In this document: positions 1-6,497 of the stretch, one piece after another
Layout: every line of letters begins with the position of its first letter
Numbering within the stretch: position 1 is the first letter of the stretch
From: an uncultured Slackia sp.
GTDB lineage: Bacteria; Actinomycetota; Coriobacteriia; Coriobacteriales; Eggerthellaceae
Reading direction: 5' to 3'
Assembly: GCA_900553655.1 (NCBI GenBank)
Contig: USEQ01000071.1
Span: 1-6,856, forward strand
Length of the DNA stretch: 6,856 bases
Translations under genes and position numbers: made by a program
The notes under the pieces: model-generated
Databases searched by the model: none
Told to the model about the DNA's origin: nothing
What the model saw: only the letters and a program-made list of their open reading frames with translations

Positions 1-4
1 AGCG

Positions 5-76
5 TTATGGATGCAGCAAAGCTTTGGCCCATGCAGCAAACACGTTGCGTATTGAATTCTGAGTACGCGAAGCCAT
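5..76 (-). CDS. 23-codon ORF; possible truncated start of a Wzx-type flippase
   Basis: An ATG (76-74) lies 6 nt downstream of GAGGT (83-87 on the plus strand as acctc), a good ribosome binding site, 23 bp after the stop of the Wzz-like gene. The frame reads MASRTQNSIRNVFAAWAKAL and ends at TAA (7-5) after 23 residues. The opening (basic residues, then RTQNSIRN, then a hydrophobic stretch) resembles the N-termini of polysaccharide flippases of the Wzx/MATE-like class, and a flippase is the expected missing partner of the Wzy and Wzz here. A 10-bp direct repeat (11-20 and 31-40) lies within the frame. Deleting one repeat plus its 10-bp spacer would shift the frame past the stop, to read FAASIT up to the window edge. 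It could therefore be a frameshifted flippase, an unrelated small ORF, or a sequencing error. Only 76 bases are visible, so the family call is weak, although translation initiation here looks real. Confidence 0.4.
   Translation of the reverse strand: MASRTQNSIRNVFAAWAKALLHP
11..40. repeat. 10-bp direct repeat spaced by 10 bp, with overlapping palindrome
   Basis: The sequence atgcagcaaa occurs at 11-20 and again at 31-40, separated by gctttggccc. The palindrome caaagctttg (17-26) overlaps the first copy. Both copies sit inside the short ORF after the Wzz-like gene. Recombination or slippage between the copies would remove 20 bp and change the reading frame. This may be coincidence, since 10-bp repeats are not rare. 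Confidence 0.6.
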
Positions 77-99
77 GCAATTACCTCAAGTTTCGTCGA

Positions 100-1188
100 T
101 TAATGAGCGCGAGAAGCCTTGCGCGCCTTCTTGGGAACGAACACGACGCCCAGTACAGGAACGCCGGCAATGCGCAGCTGCTTAAGCGCGCACTCAAGCT
201 GCTTGCTGCTGGAAGCGTTTTCCGCAATGACCAGCAGGACGGAATCGGCACCGAGCACGCGAGAAGCCGCATCCACATCGCCAGAAAGATCGACGAGCCC
301 CGTCACGGACACCTCGTCCGCGCCGACGAGCGCACGCTCGACGTTCTTTGCGCCATCTGCGGCGCTTGCCCCGGCAACCACCAGGCTGGAAAGCTCAGAG
401 CGACCCATGAGCACGCGGATGCTCTTCGCCAGGCGAGCCATGTCTTCATTGCTGGAGGCGGTTGCGAGAACAGGCAGGTCAAGCAGACGTTCCACATCGC
501 CCTCGGAGCGCACGCGACGCGTCAGGATGTCGAATGCGGCAAAGCCGAAGATGGAAAGGAACGCCCCGATGAAACCGAAGATGACGAGTTTTTTCATGCT
601 GATGCCGGAAGCAGCGACGATCGGCGTGGACTCTTCGCCAGGCAATGCGTCAATACCCCAGTTGGCAGCCCTATCTGCAGAACCGGTCTTGACAGCAACA
701 GGCTCGGCCAGCGCAACGCTTTCAACGGGCAGCGTGCGCTCAATGGCCTGCCGAGCAAGCTCCACCGTCATCTCGCATGCAGCGAGCGCGGTCTCTTCGT
801 CATTGGCCGCAACGTCAATGTAAAGGAAACGAGTGCTGTACTCGCTCTTCTTTTCATCATTCATCCACGTGGGAACCGTGATGGTGACGTCTTTGCCGTA
901 CTTGGCGCGAACGGCACCGGCAACCTCGCTGGAAACAACCAGGCGACGGGAGTCCGTAACCATATAGCCTTCGCTGAAGCTATAGTTGTATTCGCCGGAG
1001 TCCTTCTGGTCATAACCATAACCGGTCAGATACAAAGACGCCTCAGCAACATGCTTCGTCGGCGCCTCATCGGGATCGTCGCTATTAAGAGACGATACCA
1101 CGCCGGCAGCCAGGGCCAGCACGGTAACAATAGCGATGACGATCCAGTGTCGTTTCACGCTTTCGCAAATCGTTGCAAAATTGAACAT
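100..1188 (-). CDS. Wzz/CpsC-like chain-length protein with degenerate BY-kinase domain
   Basis: A 362-aa polysaccharide co-polymerase-like membrane protein, expected to set chain length together with the Wzy polymerase encoded just upstream. It has a short cytoplasmic N-terminus, a membrane segment at about 15-34, an outside domain of about 165 residues (35-198), and a second membrane segment at about 199-222. A cytoplasmic tail (about 223-362) follows. The tail begins RRVRSEGDVERLLDLPVL, the usual junction into a CpsD/CapB-type BY-kinase. It also keeps the late kinase core (ADSVLLVIAE at 314-323, then LKQLRIAGVPVLGVVF at 335-350). The P-loop is lost, however: 270-283 reads VVAGASAADGAKNV with no GK[ST]. 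The Walker A-prime IDADxRRP motif is absent, and so is the usual C-terminal tyrosine cluster. It is therefore probably a pseudokinase or regulatory tail. The ATG is preceded by GAGGA at 7-nt spacing, overlapping the stop of the polymerase gene (11-bp gap), which indicates co-transcription and probably translational coupling. Confidence 0.85.
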   Translation of the reverse strand: MFNFATICESVKRHWIVIAIVTVLALAAGVVSSLNSDDPDEAPTKHVAEASLYLTGYGYDQKDSGEYNYSFSEGYMVTDSRRLVVSSEVAGAVRAKYGKDVTITVPTWMNDEKKSEYSTRFLYIDVAANDEETALAACEMTVELARQAIERTLPVESVALAEPVAVKTGSADRAANWGIDALPGEESTPIVAASGISMKKLVIFGFIGAFLSIFGFAAFDILTRRVRSEGDVERLLDLPVLATASSNEDMARLAKSIRVLMGRSELSSLVVAGASAADGAKNVERALVGADEVSVTGLVDLSGDVDAASRVLGADSVLLVIAENASSSKQLECALKQLRIAGVPVLGVVFVPKKARKASRAH

Positions 1189-1199
1189 AATCGCATCCT

Positions 1200-2984
1200 C
1201 TACTTTACTCGGGTAAAACTTGCCTGACTGACAAGTATTCCATGCCTATTTTCATGCGCACCGTTACATTCCGCGCGATGCTCGACCAAAGGAACCGCTC
1301 GTTCGACGGCGCACATGACAGACGGTTCATCCATCTGCTCCAGTCCTTTCGACACGATCCTCTTCGGAAGAAGACCCGCTCGCGACACATACGCCAAGAT
1401 GGCCGAAAGCGCGATGATAACAAAAACCGCCGCAAGAAAACGCGTTTCAATGATGAAGCTGATCCATTCGATATAAGCACCGCGCGGCATGTGAAACACC
1501 GCGAGAGCCGCGGTCAAGGCCACCATACCGCCGAACCATCCGCGGCCGATCAGCATGGAGAGAATGGGGAACGCCACGCCCAGAATAAAGCTTCCCACAA
1601 TAATGCCGCCGAAGCCGAAATCAGCATACAGCTCAAGAATGTACGACGAACCGTAGCCTTCGCCGCCCAGGTAATTGGAGTGCGCGAAGTAGGACATGCT
1701 GTGCGCATACGACGTACCGTTCAGCGCGAGCAGCGCACTGTTCGCATCACCCAGATTGGGGCAACCGAAAAACGTCTGGCCGATGAAGCCCTGCGTAATG
1801 GTATCGGTAACGCCGCCGATCGAGAAGAAGCGAAATCCCAGGTCTTGAATCTGGGGGTTCACGTCGTAGCCATGGCCCAGCACCGTAAAGGTAACGCCCT
1901 GTTTGAAGAGCGCATCGGATATCAAAGACGTAAATCCGAAGCCGGCGATGGTAGAGCCGGCGCGCGTGTAATTCATGGCGCCCATTGCGAAGATGCCAAG
2001 GGGGGCCGCTATGCACACCACCGTTATCAAGCGCTTGGTAATCCAGCGCTCTTCGGTATCGGTCACCGCGCGCAAAACGAAGTAAAGCGCCGCGAACAAA
2101 AACGCGATGACGAAATCGGATCGAGAGCCGATCATCAGCATGGGCACGGTAGTGGAAACATACAGCGCAAGGCAGATAACCGTAGGACGGCGGCGCGGCA
2201 TGCACGCAAGATAGGAGCAGAATGCATACAGCATCATGGGGCGAAGCACGCCGATGATCCACGGCACATGCTCGTCAGCATCAATGAGATAGTATTCCTC
2301 GTACGCAAGACCGCTCATGTACGAAAGCTTAATGTAGCCCTCATACAACGCCGCAACATAGCAGACCAGAAAGCACAGAAGCGATGCCGTGCGAATGTAG
2401 CGAATGCGCTCCGAATGCTTCAGCTTGCTTGTAAGATCGGCGACGGACCCGAGAATGCCTCGCGCATTACGGCCGAACGCCTCTTCGGATGCGCCGACCA
2501 CTTCGATGCCGGAGCGCAGTTCATCACGCTCTTTGCGGCGGCGCTCATTGAAAGAAACCACCGTGCTGTACGTTACGGCCCCCAGGAAAAGAAACACCAG
2601 GGACACGAAGATGGCGGTGATGGCAAACCATGTGCTTTCAGGAGACGAAAGCATCCAGGTGCGATCCTCGTCAAGCGTGCCGATAACAGGACGCGTCAGA
2701 AGGAACAGCGCGATTCCCGCGTGCAGAAATAAAAACAACAGACGTTCGCGCAAACGCAAGCACCCGAACACGATATTCGCCGTGAACATAAGGACCGTGC
2801 CAAGCAGTGCCACATACAGGTCATCAAAGCAATAACCCGTAGCAAACACGATGCACGCAAGCGGCACGAGCGCGCTTTGCAGCGCGCCCGCTAAGTCACG
2901 AATTAAAGAAAGCTTGTTTTGGGCGAGACGAATGGGCGCGATGCGCGGAACGGCCGAAACAGCAGCCGCGGTTCTCTGACGCAT
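1200..2984 (-). CDS. O-antigen/capsule polymerase, Wzy-like membrane protein
   Basis: A 594-aa multi-spanning membrane protein that probably joins lipid-linked repeat units outside the membrane. Hydrophobic segments lie at about 32-50, 56-74, 81-97, 119-140, 198-215, 242-261, 267-286, 289-306, 316-336, 457-480, 484-500 and 515-534. A charged cytoplasmic loop spans 145-195 and a long outside loop about 340-450. The signature is GSSYILELYADFGFGGI (445-461), matching the GSSYxxExYxxFGxxG pattern of the Wzy polymerases, supported by GSRSDF (286-291) ahead of a membrane helix. The ATG at 2984 is chosen because a perfect AGGAGGT stands 3 nt upstream. An in-frame TTG at 3017 would add 11 residues but has no ribosome binding site. 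The C-terminal 55 residues are hydrophilic and lack a recognised motif. It is followed 11 bp later by the chain-length gene. Wzy proteins diverge greatly, so the linkage formed cannot be predicted. Confidence 0.85.
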   Translation of the reverse strand: MRQRTAAAVSAVPRIAPIRLAQNKLSLIRDLAGALQSALVPLACIVFATGYCFDDLYVALLGTVLMFTANIVFGCLRLRERLLFLFLHAGIALFLLTRPVIGTLDEDRTWMLSSPESTWFAITAIFVSLVFLFLGAVTYSTVVSFNERRRKERDELRSGIEVVGASEEAFGRNARGILGSVADLTSKLKHSERIRYIRTASLLCFLVCYVAALYEGYIKLSYMSGLAYEEYYLIDADEHVPWIIGVLRPMMLYAFCSYLACMPRRRPTVICLALYVSTTVPMLMIGSRSDFVIAFLFAALYFVLRAVTDTEERWITKRLITVVCIAAPLGIFAMGAMNYTRAGSTIAGFGFTSLISDALFKQGVTFTVLGHGYDVNPQIQDLGFRFFSIGGVTDTITQGFIGQTFFGCPNLGDANSALLALNGTSYAHSMSYFAHSNYLGGEGYGSSYILELYADFGFGGIIVGSFILGVAFPILSMLIGRGWFGGMVALTAALAVFHMPRGAYIEWISFIIETRFLAAVFVIIALSAILAYVSRAGLLPKRIVSKGLEQMDEPSVMCAVERAVPLVEHRAECNGAHENRHGILVSQASFTRVK

Positions 2985-2987
2985 AGC

Positions 2988-2994
2988 ACCTCCT
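2988..2994 (-). promoter_or_regulatory. Ribosome binding site fixing the polymerase start
   Basis: The minus strand reads AGGAGGT, a 7-nt match to the anti-Shine-Dalgarno complement, 3 nt before the ATG at 2984. It supports this start over the upstream in-frame TTG at 3017, which has no purine-rich leader. Confidence 0.85.
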
Positions 2995-2997
2995 AGC

Positions 2998-3029
2998 TCG
3001 TTCGATTGATTGGGCAATTAGCCGAACGA
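2998..3029 (-). repeat. Inverted repeat in the polymerase leader (possible operator or leader hairpin)
   Basis: TCGTTCG (minus strand, 3029-3023) pairs perfectly with CGAACGA (3004-2998) across 18 nt. That spacer holds a smaller inverted repeat, ATTG-cc-CAAT. The outer arm overlaps the end of the candidate -10 element and the predicted transcription start, and the inner arm ends 3 nt before the AGGAGGT. It could be an operator or a weak leader hairpin. The 7-bp stem with a large loop may also be chance. Confidence 0.4.
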
Positions 3030-3037
3030 TTGTACCA
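3029..3037 (-). promoter_or_regulatory. Candidate extended -10 promoter for the wzy-wzz part
   Basis: The minus strand reads TGGTACAAT, fitting the extended -10 pattern TGnTANAAT. It lies about 45 bp upstream of the polymerase ATG, in the only large gap between the full-length genes (95 bp). I see no good -35 hexamer at 16-18 bp, which is tolerated for extended -10 promoters. It would allow the polymerase and chain-length genes to be transcribed separately from the upstream modification genes. No intrinsic terminator precedes it, so read-through from upstream is also expected. Confidence 0.4.
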
Positions 3038-3079
3038 CGCAGGATTTCATGCGCGTTTTTATGGCTCAAAAACCCACAA

Positions 3080-4447
3080 TCATCGATCGTCGACGCGCTC
3101 TCCCCCGCCGAATACGTAGCGGCCGTGGCCGAGCGTGGCCACATCGCCGGAATGGAAGCGCTCCACCAGTTCGGTTACCGCACGTACCTCTTCGCGCGTG
3201 TGCAAAGGAATACGCTCGGAGGGATTCTGGCTGATGAGACGCACGAACTCAAAGGCTTCGTAGCGCTGGCCCTGACCGACGCATTCGTAGTAGTACTTCT
3301 TCGTGTTGCGCAGATCTTCGCCGCGAACCTCGAAGTAGTCGGTCTTCCACCACGGCGCGGGCACGTAGATGTATCCCTTGGTGCCGGTGATGACCATATC
3401 GCCTTCCGTCTTAATGCCGCGGCCCACCTTCAACGTGGCGGATGCATGCGGATAGAGCAGGTTGCACTTCGTCCACACGCAGAAGTCGTTCTCGAACGAG
3501 CAGACGAACTGCGCGTCCAGATACTCGGTGCCCAAAAACGAAATAGCAGGAAGGCAGATATAGGACGCCATATCGTAGAAGCTGCCCTGGTAAACATCGG
3601 ATTTATCCAGCTCGTCGAAGACGTGGCTAAACGATGCATCGATGTCTTTGACCTCTCCCACCAAGCCGCTTTCAAGCATCAGCTTCAGATGGTCGAACGC
3701 CGGGAAATACCTGGTTTTGAGAGCCTCCATGAGCACCAGCTCGCGATCATCGGCAAGCGCGTACAACTCGTCCATGTCCTTCAGGTTGAGGAACAGCGGG
3801 CTTTCGCACAGCACGTGGCAATTGGCGCGCAGCGCCGCCTCGATGTACTCGCGGTGCTTTTCGATCGAAGCGGAAATGTAGACCGCATCCACGGCGTCAA
3901 GCATGGCGTCCAAGCTCTCAGCAACGGGGATGCCGGTAGATTCGGGCTTCGGCCAGATATTCGTCACATCAATGCCCGCCACATGCGTGCACTCGTCGAT
4001 GAAGCGGTCCGTCAGATACCCCGAGCCGATGCAGCCCACCGTCACCGGCTTCATGCGCTCGGCGCGCAGCTCGGTGCTCGAAACGCCCTGGGTGCGCGGC
4101 AGGTACACCACCTTGCAATAATTGTTCAGGTAGTCGAACTTGCCTTCCCAGTCCGAGCCGATAGCGAAGATATCCACGCCGTATTTCTTGATGTCGGAAA
4201 TCTTTTGACCCTGATATTCCTCAACCACGACTTCATCAACCAAGCCCGTGGCAACAACAGCCTGCAAGCGGTCGGAAAGGCTCTGATGCACGTTGAGCTT
4301 GCCGCGCGAACGGTCGAAGACGTCCGACGTCACGCCGACGATCAGGTAGTCGCCCAACGCACGGGCGCGCTCCAAAAGGGCCACGTGGCCGTAATGGAGC
4401 AGGTCATACGTTCCGTACGTAATTACAACGGTCTTTCCATCACGCAT
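3080..4447 (-). CDS. Bifunctional TagD-type cytidylyltransferase / Gfo-Idh-MocA oxidoreductase
   Basis: A 455-aa two-domain cytoplasmic protein. Residues 1-130 closely follow glycerol-3-phosphate cytidylyltransferase (TagD): VITYGTYDLLHYGH with the catalytic HxGH at 18-21, GSDWEGKFDYL at 97-107, and RTQGVSST at 118-125, the RTxGxST motif of the family. This half should couple a phosphorylated small alcohol to CTP, giving a CDP-alcohol and pyrophosphate. Residues 134-440 are a Gfo/Idh/MocA dehydrogenase: a Rossmann start VGCIGSGYL (137-145), then VLCESPLFL (212-220) and an EALKTRYFPAF segment (241-251). The family's CEKP motif reads CESP here, so the lysine that normally helps catalysis is a serine at 216. 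The second half may therefore have altered chemistry or none. The start follows AAAGG at about 8 nt, 14 bp after the aminotransferase stop. The placement with aminotransferase and LicD genes points to making an activated group for glycan modification. The true substrate is unknown; glycerol-3-phosphate is only the default. Confidence 0.88.
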   Translation of the reverse strand: MRDGKTVVITYGTYDLLHYGHVALLERARALGDYLIVGVTSDVFDRSRGKLNVHQSLSDRLQAVVATGLVDEVVVEEYQGQKISDIKKYGVDIFAIGSDWEGKFDYLNNYCKVVYLPRTQGVSSTELRAERMKPVTVGCIGSGYLTDRFIDECTHVAGIDVTNIWPKPESTGIPVAESLDAMLDAVDAVYISASIEKHREYIEAALRANCHVLCESPLFLNLKDMDELYALADDRELVLMEALKTRYFPAFDHLKLMLESGLVGEVKDIDASFSHVFDELDKSDVYQGSFYDMASYICLPAISFLGTEYLDAQFVCSFENDFCVWTKCNLLYPHASATLKVGRGIKTEGDMVITGTKGYIYVPAPWWKTDYFEVRGEDLRNTKKYYYECVGQGQRYEAFEFVRLISQNPSERIPLHTREEVRAVTELVERFHSGDVATLGHGRYVFGGGERVDDR

Positions 4448-4461
4448 GGGTACGCCTTTCT

Positions 4462-5547
4462 CTAGTTGCCGACCGGTTCGAAAAGGCCGCGGCTTTGCAT
4501 ATCAAGCAAGGCGTTGACCAGAGCTTCGTTATCAGCAGGAGTCAACGCGCCGATATGGCCGACGCGAAACACCGTTTCCGCCATGGCTCCGCCGTTGGGG
4601 CAGATCCACATGCCGTAATTGTCTTTGAGCTCGGCGAAGATTGCCTTCGCAGAAATATCGCCGGTGTACAGCGCGGTCACGGCGTTGGCCGGCGCCTGCG
4701 GAAACATCGTAAAAGGCAGATCGGCGATGCGACGGCGGAAATCCGCAGCCAAGGCGGCCACGCGATCGAGCTCTGCCTGCACGCCCATCTCGTCGATCTG
4801 GCGCAGGCGTTCGTTAATCTGCAGCAGAATACCGACCGCAGGCGTGAACGGCGTCTGGCCGCGCTCCCCGTTTTTGAGCGCGTCTTTCAGGTCGAAATAC
4901 ATGCAATGCGGATCGATGCGCTGCACGCGCTCAAGCGCAGACGGAGCCAGCGCCAGCACCGAAATTCCCGGAGGCACGGCGAGCGCCTTCTGAGAACCGG
5001 TGATCAGCACATCCACCTCGGCCGCCGCCATGTCGATGGCTTCGGTCAAAAATGCGCTGACGGCGTCCACGATGAGGAAAAGACCCTCGCGGCGGCAGAA
5101 ATCCGCCACCATGCCCAAATCATACGCCACGCCCGTAGAGGTTTCGCACAGGTTGATGAGCAGCGCCGTGTAGCCCGCGCCCGCAAACGGGGCGAGGTCC
5201 TCTTCGGTAAGAGCGCTGCCGGCCTCAAGCGCGATGGCGGTATGCTCGATACCGTGCACTTCGAGCAACTTCACAAAACGATGGCCGAAACTGCCGCCAT
5301 CCACCACGATGGCCTTATCGGAAGCATCGAGCGTATTCATAACGGCCGCCTCCATACCCGCGGTGCCCGAGCCGGTCAAAAAGACCGCGCGCGAACCTTC
5401 GGGGGCGCCGGCGAACTTGAGGAAAAGACGCTCGTTTTTGAGCATGACCTCGGAAAACTCAGGCGTACGGAAATACGGGACCTGATTGGCGCCCAGGGCG
5501 CAGATGCGCTCGTCAGACTGAACAGGGCCGACGGTGAAATTGAGCAT
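4462..5547 (-). CDS. Class V PLP-dependent aminotransferase (AGAT/2-AEP transaminase-like)
   Basis: A 361-aa fold-type I PLP enzyme of the alanine-glyoxylate / 2-aminoethylphosphonate transaminase group, of full length for the family. Visible landmarks are FTVGPVQ at 4-10, the cofactor-phosphate loop TGSGTAGMEAA at 58-68, and CETSTGVAYD at 134-143. DAVSAF at 161-166 supplies the aspartate for the pyridine nitrogen. GSQKALAVPPG at 184-194 contains the Schiff-base lysine K187. TPFTPAVG lies at 232-239 and FRVGHIG at 327-333, with the carboxylate-binding arginine R328. It should move an amino group between an amino acid and a keto or aldehyde substrate. Its place between the LicD gene (26 bp upstream) and the cytidylyltransferase fusion (14 bp downstream) suggests it makes or adjusts the small amino-bearing group that is then activated and transferred. 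The general name alanine-glyoxylate aminotransferase is probably not its real role. The start has AAAGGAG at 7-nt spacing. Confidence 0.88.
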   Translation of the reverse strand: MLNFTVGPVQSDERICALGANQVPYFRTPEFSEVMLKNERLFLKFAGAPEGSRAVFLTGSGTAGMEAAVMNTLDASDKAIVVDGGSFGHRFVKLLEVHGIEHTAIALEAGSALTEEDLAPFAGAGYTALLINLCETSTGVAYDLGMVADFCRREGLFLIVDAVSAFLTEAIDMAAAEVDVLITGSQKALAVPPGISVLALAPSALERVQRIDPHCMYFDLKDALKNGERGQTPFTPAVGILLQINERLRQIDEMGVQAELDRVAALAADFRRRIADLPFTMFPQAPANAVTALYTGDISAKAIFAELKDNYGMWICPNGGAMAETVFRVGHIGALTPADNEALVNALLDMQSRGLFEPVGN

Positions 5548-5573
5548 GGGAACGCTCCTTTCTGCTCGGATTG

Positions 5574-6470
5574 CTACAGATTCTCAGACGTAGCGGGAGA
5601 CGCGGAAGCGAGCGCTTCGCCTTGCGCATTCTCGGGCACGATGATTTCGGAATTGTGCCAATTACGCTCGCCCTCAGGCGGAGGAGTCATGTAATCGGGG
5701 CCGTAAATGGCCGTGAGCACGGATTCGATATTGGCGGGCGCCACGAACTCGATGCCCTCGAACATGACCGGCTTGCCTTCGCCTAGCCATTCGCGGTCGA
5801 AGATTTCGCGAAAGCCGCGCGCGGCATGCAGGTTGATCGTGCGAGGAGATTCGTCGTACGCATAGCGGCGCAGACAGTTCTCGGTTTTGATGAGCACGCG
5901 GTGGAAGTCGTCGCCATAGGGGCGCACCACCTTGCTGAACAGGCCGATCGCTTTCACCGCAAGATTGCCCGCAAACCCACGATCGCGTTTGGTGTCTATT
6001 ACGTAATCGAATTCGGCCGTGCAGTCCATCACGCGCCAGAACATCAGACGAATTTTCTGCATAGCCGCCGCAACGCCGACGGGAAAGCCATCCATGGGAA
6101 TGATGTCGATCCAAGCCTCTTCGTGGCGCTCTTCGTTGGCGGAACGATTAATAACCCGCACAGAGGAATCCGTGATTTTCGCCATACCTTGGCGATACGT
6201 TTCATCGCTGTACACGCTCACCAAGCCGATGCCAGGCTTGCCGGCCAGCTCCGCAGGCGCCAGCTCCAAAAAGCGCATGTAGTCATCGCGCGGCATGCAC
6301 AGATCCACATCGTCATCCCAAGTAATGAAGCCGCCGTGGCGCACCGCGCCCAAAAGCGTGCCGCCGAGCAGATAGTAGCGCAGGCCGTGCTTTTTGCACA
6401 TGCGGTCGAAGTCCTGCATAAGCGCAAGCTCGGTGAGCTGGAGCTTTCTCAGATTCGAATCGGTTGCCAT
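5574..6470 (-). CDS. licD: LicD-family phosphotransferase
   Basis: A 298-aa nucleotidyltransferase-fold protein of the LicD family, whose members move phosphocholine or related groups from a CDP-alcohol onto a glycan. The core is GGTLLGAVRHGG at 36-47 followed by W51 and DDDVD at 52-56, the metal-binding acidic cluster. IDIIPMDGFP lies at 121-130 and the C-terminal signature YGPDYMTPPP at 256-265. The last 25 residues are a variable acidic/serine-alanine tail. There is no signal peptide, so it acts on the inner face of the membrane. Three in-frame ATGs are possible (6497, 6482, 6470). I prefer 6470, which has GGTGA at 4-nt spacing, placing it correctly on the anti-Shine-Dalgarno. The ATG at 6497 directly abuts a strong hairpin with no ribosome binding site, and the one at 6482 has AAAGG only 2 nt away. 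No LicC, choline kinase or choline transporter is visible, so choline is not implied. The cytidylyltransferase two genes downstream is the likely donor supplier. Confidence 0.88.
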   Translation of the reverse strand: MATDSNLRKLQLTELALMQDFDRMCKKHGLRYYLLGGTLLGAVRHGGFITWDDDVDLCMPRDDYMRFLELAPAELAGKPGIGLVSVYSDETYRQGMAKITDSSVRVINRSANEERHEEAWIDIIPMDGFPVGVAAAMQKIRLMFWRVMDCTAEFDYVIDTKRDRGFAGNLAVKAIGLFSKVVRPYGDDFHRVLIKTENCLRRYAYDESPRTINLHAARGFREIFDREWLGEGKPVMFEGIEFVAPANIESVLTAIYGPDYMTPPPEGERNWHNSEIIVPENAQGEALASASPATSENL

Positions 6471-6474
6471 GGTC

Positions 6475-6479
6475 TCACC
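6475..6479 (-). promoter_or_regulatory. Ribosome binding site favouring the internal LicD start
   Basis: The minus strand reads GGTGA with 4 nt (GACC) before the ATG at 6470. It corresponds to the downstream part of the AGGAGGTGATC complement, so the register is good. It lies outside the hairpin at 6498-6539, unlike the region in front of the ATG at 6497. Confidence 0.5.
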
Positions 6480-6497
6480 CATTGCCTTTCTTATCAT

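Noticed and set aside
7..1227. 406-aa plus-strand open frame opposite the Wzz-like gene
   Set aside because: It is antisense to a gene with clear membrane and BY-kinase-like features. Its composition is rich in H, R, N and G with no recognisable domain, as expected for an antisense shadow in fairly GC-rich DNA.
1747..2262. 171-aa minus-strand frame inside the polymerase gene
   Set aside because: It overlaps the Wzy membrane region in another frame. Its H/R/P-rich composition is that of a frame-shifted reading.
1242..2732. 496-aa plus-strand open frame opposite the polymerase gene
   Set aside because: It is highly charged and low in hydrophobics, mirroring the complement of membrane-helix codons. 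There is no plausible ribosome binding site or domain.
3053..3072. gtttttatggctcaaaaac inverted repeat as a terminator after the cytidylyltransferase gene
   Set aside because: The stem is about 6 bp and nearly all A-T, too weak to be a convincing terminator hairpin.
3125..4465. 446-aa plus-strand open frame opposite the cytidylyltransferase fusion
   Set aside because: The minus-strand protein has unmistakable HxGH and RTxGxST motifs and an intact ribosome binding site. The antisense frame shows no domain.
4495..5694. 399-aa plus-strand open frame opposite the aminotransferase
   Set aside because: It is a shadow of the PLP enzyme, rich in H, R and Q, without motifs.
5574..6470. Assigning the LicD as a phosphocholine transferase
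   Set aside because: No choline uptake, choline kinase or LicC-type gene is visible. The nearby cytidylyltransferase is TagD-like, so the donor is more likely a different CDP-alcohol.
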